Positions 59,327 through 64,000 of a stretch of 64,000 nt of DNA are shown one piece after another. Below the pieces are notes generated by a model. It did no database searches. It saw only the letters and a list, made by a program, of their open reading frames with translations, and was not told where the DNA came from. How positions within the stretch are numbered: position 1 is the first letter of the stretch; each line of letters starts with the position of its first letter. The position numbers and the translations under genes were made by a program. Source of the stretch: Typha latifolia (taxonomy: Eukaryota > Streptophyta > Magnoliopsida > Poales > Typhaceae); contig CM034109.1 of assembly GCA_019914945.1 (NCBI GenBank), positions 9,726,479 to 9,790,478 of the forward strand, written 5' to 3'.

Positions 59327-61909
59327 TTACAGCAGCCGCAGTTTTCCTGTAACTGAATCTATGTCAGACTTCCTCCCTGTATAAAGACACACGATAAGGG
59401 TTAGCAGATAATAGCATATAGCAATAGTTCAACTCCAATTGTATTTACCAAATAGTTAAATTACACATGAGAACATCTTGCAAATAAGTAGCATAGTATT
59501 TGTATTGATCAATGACAAAATAAATCAGCAAAAAATATCTCAGTAGAAGCTAGCTAATTGTCCCTAATCAAGGCCTAGCTCCGAGACTAACATATAGTGG
59601 CAGACCCTTCCTGCATACTATTTCAAGTATTAAAGCATGGCTGCTTACTGTTCAACTGCAAGAAAAGGTAAAACAAGAATCCAAAATACAAGATCAGACT
59701 AAGAAGTGAACCTGGTCCAATGGCAAGAACTGTCCTAGACCCAGATAGAACCTATAAAAGAGTTCATGGTCATTAGATTTCATCTATTGATACTGTGAAG
59801 AGGAAAAAAAAAAGAGTAGACAAAAATGGAGGAAAAAGAAATGCCCGGTTGGATTATGTTTGTCAGATTAGAGATAAGAGAGAGGAGATTCCAGCTGGAA
59901 AGAGGAACATTATTTAAGGTGTAAATACTCAGTTACCCACGAACTCTCTCTGGAGAACAACGGACAACAAAATTTCTGAAAATGGATACTGACTGTTCTG
60001 TTGTTTAAAGACTGTTTATGCATTTAAGAATGATAATTATTTCTTTTTTCCAGGAAGTACACTCCAAGCCAAACAGATCATGCTGAACTATAAGAGCTAT
60101 TGAGTAGTACCTCCTATTGCATTGTGACAAAATTTAAAGCAAACCTGCGTACGCCCTGCATCAGCAACAACATGAGTTGGAAGGCCACAGCGATCTGCGG
60201 CATCCTTCAGCTTGTTCCTGGTGATATTCAGAAAAAAAATATTCAGTAAGCAATATGGAGGAGAAAATGGAATAGCAACTGTTGCATACATTTCTTGTTG
60301 ATTCTTGCATGACAGAATTATTTTAGCTTGGCCAAATTGCTCCCATTGTCTCAAAAGAGCACGATGGCTGCAAAAAGAGAGATCAGATAACCAACAAAGT
60401 TCTGTTAAGAAGACATATCAATAGAGGAAGTGACCACAATGACAAAAGGAATAAAGCTTACAGAAAAACTCAAAATGTGTACTACAAATATGTTATTTGC
60501 TGCTGGGAGCATTTGGAAGGGTGTTCTTAAAATAGATAATCAGCTGAAAAGTGCTAGTCATGGATTATCAAAAAAGGTCTATATCTCAGTAGGTTTTGCA
60601 AAAGATTGCCATGTGTCCCTTCACTTTGAACTTGTGATATAGAGAATAGAAAGCACCTTTGGACCTTGAGTGCATATTTTTCACTATCATGCAACTCAAG
60701 TCAGCTCCCTAGTTACCTGTAATCATACAATCTTGATTCGTAATCATATCATTCAGTATATCAACTACGAAGAGATAAAACCTAAAGTCATAGATCAAGT
60801 TTAGATAAATCTCCATGGAGATGGCATGCTCAACTTAAACAATTTTAATTTGGTAGGGAGTAATATTTGAGGATCCATGAATAGGATAACTGTGAGTATG
60901 ATAAACCAGATAGGACCTCAGTGGAACTCTCATACTACAACATGTAAATCACTACTACGCACCAGCATGCCTATAGATTAATATATATGTGTGACACGTG
61001 AATGTTCTGTTTCAATGCATCTGAAATTATTTTTTAAGAGAATCCAAATTATGCATTAACAGTAATTGCCAAATGAACCAAGACTTCAAAGCATATTAGC
61101 ACCTTTGCAACAATTCCGCATACATGCCAGTTGCTGCATCTGTCATTAGAAATAAACATAAGATGATTAGGAATCAAGGAAACTGATTCACAATGAAGAA
61201 ACTTAGAGCAAGCAATAGCAGACGCGTAGCATTGTTTTGACACTCCATAATCTATCCTTATACACCAATGCATCGTGACACTAATAAAAATAGTTTGACC
61301 ATTTGATACACTTACGAGCGCATTGAGAAGCTATCTTTCCAACTCCCATCTTCAGATCTTGTCGAACAACTAAAACCTGCAAGATCTTGCACCAAATTAA
61401 ATCACCAAAACCAGTAAAGTTATGGCGTTAAATGGAAAATTAACAAACTTCTGGAAGGTTTCATAGTCCCATATTAAATCGTATTCAGAAAATGAAACAA
61501 AATTTTTACTAACTTTCTGACGAAAAATTAAGAATACTGGAAATATATATAAGAGAGCTGCAGAGAGCACACCATCTTGAGTTCCTCTCCGCTTCCGCCG
61601 CCAAAAGCGGCGGATTGCTTCTTGGCCGAAGCCGAAGGCATAGTGGAATTGGAATTCCTCTTCGAACTGCCTCTATACGACGCAGATAGATCCATAAACA
61701 AGCCCAGAAGTAGACCAATTACGAGCCCAGGGAGGAAATTTTCCGGTTTCAAGCTGCTGGCCAACCATGGCTCCTCTCTCTGTGTAAGGAGAGAGAAGAA
61801 CAATATATTATATGAAAAACTAAGGAAATGATAAGGAAAAAGAACTGTAGTGCAAAAAAGTGCTCACCTTTTTGGTTTCTTGAGAAGGATTTCGCCGTCG
61901 GGGGAACAT
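59327..61909 (-). CDS. PTH2: Peptidyl-tRNA hydrolase 2 (PTH2 family), membrane-anchored
   Basis: Releases tRNA from peptidyl-tRNAs dropped by ribosomes. Eight exons (61868-61909, 61573-61779, 61316-61376, 61103-61139, 60290-60367, 60145-60217, 59712-59751, 59327-59376) join in frame to 195 residues, all GT-AG. Residues 1-28 are basic and polar; PENFLPGLVIGLLLGLFMDL (about 25-44) is a single membrane segment. A Ser/Ala linker follows, then the catalytic fold: MVLVVRQDLKMGVGKIASQC, AHAATGMYAELLQ, QWEQFGQAKIILSCKNQQEM, LPTHVVADAGRTQ, SGSRTVLAIGPG, and the typical ending SDIDSVTGKLRLL. Conserved K, H and D residues of the PTH2 site are present. The N-terminal anchor recalls animal PTRH2 of the mitochondrial outer membrane; the plant location is uncertain. 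Stop at 59327-59329. Confidence 0.95.
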
Positions 61910-62060
61910 CGCGTTGCTCTATGTTTGCTTGCTTCGCTTCGGATGAGTTCGGACATTGGAATAGGAGAGAGAGGACGGGATGACAAGGGTTTTGCTACTG
62001 GAGTTTGGGCTTTTTTATGGGCTTTTATTGGGCTTTTTGTTGGGATTTTATTGGGCTTTT
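61910..62060 (-). promoter_or_regulatory. PTH2 proximal promoter with four site II (TGGGCT) motifs
   Basis: TGGGCT occurs at 62006-62011, 62018-62023, 62029-62034 and 62052-62057, 100-150 bp upstream of the PTH2 ATG. Clustered site II elements are established features of plant promoters for translation and organelle-biogenesis genes and are bound by TCP factors. PTH2 fits that class. The sites are seen; their use is inferred. Confidence 0.65.
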
Positions 62061-62843
62061 CTACGGAAATACCTAGTATGACTATGAAATAAGTCTATTG
62101 GCAAATAAACAGATGGGCAAATGATTTTTATTTTCGACTGTGTATTAAGCTTGTAAATAATGATTGGATTTAATAGAATTTATCAGTATATGGATCTTTT
62201 TCTTTCAGAAAAAAATATATAATCTAACAAAAAATATCACCATATATCAATCACAATATTTATAAAACGAATCAAACCCATAACAATAAGACTCAATCAC
62301 TAAAATTAAAAATAGTGACAAATATTAATTAAATATAAATCATATGTAAATATTTCAGTCGATAATCAATAACTTTTACTGTGCATGTATAATTCTACTT
62401 TGGTGCGCATTGAATCGGGATCATTATTAATATACCAGTCAGTTTACTCCCATTCCTTTCATAAATGAGATCAGATGAATTCAATTTCCAAAAGACTTAG
62501 AGGGAGAGATAGAGGCAGGTAACTCTGACATGAAACTATTGTTTGCATCCAAACAAAACTATAAATGAGAGAGAAGGGTTCGAGAGGAAGGGAGAAACTG
62601 CCAAGAATTTAATATGCTAGCATAAATTATGTTTATAAAATAATTTATAAGCATACCATTACTCTATAAATTAATGGATCTATTATTTTTGGTTGGATAT
62701 AATTAACCAAAATATAAATAATTTTACTGCAATGACCAAATGATCCCTGCCAATACTCTGGGACGACATTATATTAGCCATACAATCCAGATAGTGGATA
62801 GCAGATTCTACCCCCCGACCCCACCATCCGCTCCGTTAACTCA

Positions 62844-63058
62844 CACGTGCTATTCACGCGATCGAAGCACGTGAGCGGCGACCCAACCGGATACACATGC
62901 TCGGGGCGAAGGACCACGTGCGGGGCAGCGAAACACGGGGAAGGGGGTCAAAGACGCAATCGAATCTCGCCACGTGTGATTGACCACCGATCCTAGTGGG
63001 CTTCTTTTGGGCGCCCCTCACATGATCGCTGCCACCCGATCCAGCTCCGCATCACGTG
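62844..63058. promoter_or_regulatory. Cluster of five palindromic G-boxes (CACGTG)
   Basis: CACGTG at 62844-62849, 62868-62873, 62915-62920, 62971-62976 and 63053-63058, with a sixth at 63693-63698, plus further ACGTG cores near 63600, 63625 and 63750. G-boxes bind plant bZIP and bHLH factors (ABA, light, stress). The density in 215 bp is far above the once per 4 kb expected by chance, so a regulatory region is likely; the gene it serves is not in the window. Confidence 0.75.
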
Positions 63059-63085
63059 CTCCCTGCGGGCCCACCGCTGTCCCCA

Positions 63086-63103
63086 CCCCCCCCCCCCCCC
63101 CCC
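63086..63103. repeat. Poly-C tract (18 C)
   Basis: Uninterrupted run of 18 cytosines just after the G-box cluster. The minus strand is a G18 run able in principle to form a G-quadruplex. Run length may also be an assembly estimate. Confidence 0.9.
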
Positions 63104-63247
63104 AAGATTATAAATGGGCTGAGAGGAACGTGAAAGAGGCCCATGAAACGAATAAATCACTGGAACTAAAACGTAAAAAGATAAATAAAAATAAATAAAT
63201 AAACCGCCACGCCAAGCAAAGACCCAAGCCGTTCTCTTCCCCACTCC

Positions 63248-63275
63248 TATCTCTATCTCTATCTCTATCTCTCTC
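63248..63275. repeat. (TATCTC)n microsatellite
   Basis: About four copies of TATCTC passing into CT repeats, within the pyrimidine-rich stretch of the right-edge promoter-like region. Seen directly. Confidence 0.85.
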
Positions 63276-64000
63276 TTTTGCAGTCTTTCCTTTTAATCCA
63301 AGCAAAAAAAAAAAGGCCAAAAGTACAAGCCATCATGCATCAACCCCTCCCATCCGATATAATCCAAGTGGGATGTATCAATTTGGTGTAGCTGGGGTAC
63401 TGGCGGTCCTTAAATAATATAACAATTAAAGTAAAAAAATAATAGATGACTAAATTAACAGTAAAAGGGAGCACCTATAGGGCCCCGATCAACCTAGGGA
63501 TCAGAGGCCAATGGAATCCGGACTCAGACTGACGAAATCGGTATAACTAAACAACCCCATCGGATGGATGACACGTATTAAATCGAACGGATAACGGCTA
63601 CGTGCCGGAAGGAGACGAGGCATAACGTGGAAAACCTGGCCGGGGTTGTAAGAAGTAGAAAAAACAAATCCACCCTACCCCTGTAGCTTCCCCACGTGGT
63701 TACATCTCACCCGTTGGATCGTCTAAGTCGAGCTGTAATCGTCGTGCTTAAACGTGGGTTAGGGAATATTTGTTAGCGCGCAGGGGTCGGAAATGGCAGT
63801 AGGATAAAACGGGGAATTTATAATATAAAAAAAAGAGGGGGTAAAAAATGAAAAAAAAAAAGTGGACGCGTTTCTCGAGGAGGGGGGAGTTGGGTTAGGG
63901 AGAGGAATCCGGCTGTAAACTTGGACGCTAATGCACGAGTCATAGCGACGAACACTGTGAGATCGATTCCTAAGGAGAGTTGAATTGAACACTTATAAAG

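Larger units (their letters stand above)
62061..64000. other. Right-edge intergenic region, AT-rich then GC-rich promoter-like
   Basis: 62061-62760 is AT-rich with no genes. From 62800 the DNA becomes GC-rich with many ACGT cores, a poly-C run and a (TATCTC)n tract, and resembles a promoter or 5' leader of a gene beyond position 64000. Open frames at 62980-63320 and 63759-63992 are low-complexity or repeat-driven and are not called. Confidence 0.5.

Overview
This is a plant nuclear genome window: eleven protein-coding genes, all but one split by many short AT-rich introns, with AT-rich intergenic DNA and simple repeats between them. Several first exons are sharply GC-rich (AP2/ERF gene, CCD8 exon 2, NUP35 exon 1) and give way to AT-richer downstream exons. 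That 5' to 3' GC gradient suggests a monocot; the species cannot be named from sequence alone. No prokaryotic, viral or organellar blocks were seen.

Layout, left to right: NSF (minus, 954-9447); an intronless DREB/TINY-type AP2/ERF factor (plus, 10988-11608) diverging from NSF; PWP2/UTP1 (minus, 14707-18965); a repeat-rich 3.5 kb spacer with a MITE-like element and an (AG)33 tract; CCD8, the carlactone synthase of strigolactone synthesis (plus, 22440-24673); a TACO1/YebC-family organelle translation factor (plus, 25981-29180). Six genes then follow in a row on the minus strand: a membrane-anchored SDR (29896-32724), oligosaccharyltransferase STT3 (33467-41645), nucleoporin NUP85 (42648-49315), an RCC1-repeat protein (51152-53746), nucleoporin NUP35/MPPN (55066-57507) and peptidyl-tRNA hydrolase 2 (59327-61909). 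The last 2 kb has no gene but holds a dense G-box cluster that looks like promoter DNA of a gene beyond the right edge.

Most genes are conserved housekeeping functions (membrane fusion, ribosome biogenesis, N-glycosylation, nuclear pore, translation quality control). CCD8 and the AP2/ERF factor are the hormone and regulatory genes. Exon joins were worked out by hand from reading-frame phase, splice dinucleotides and remembered family sequences; no alignment was run.

The most interesting signals are two minor-spliceosome (U12-type) introns. NSF intron 1 is a textbook AT-AC intron. The RCC1-like intron has a perfect U12 donor and branch site but can keep frame only with a non-AG (GG) end. Others are a likely GC-AG intron in the TACO1-like gene, an 18-bp perfect foldback just 3' of PTH2, start-codon hairpins in the RCC1-like mRNA, telobox plus site II promoter modules, and six palindromic G-boxes near the right edge.
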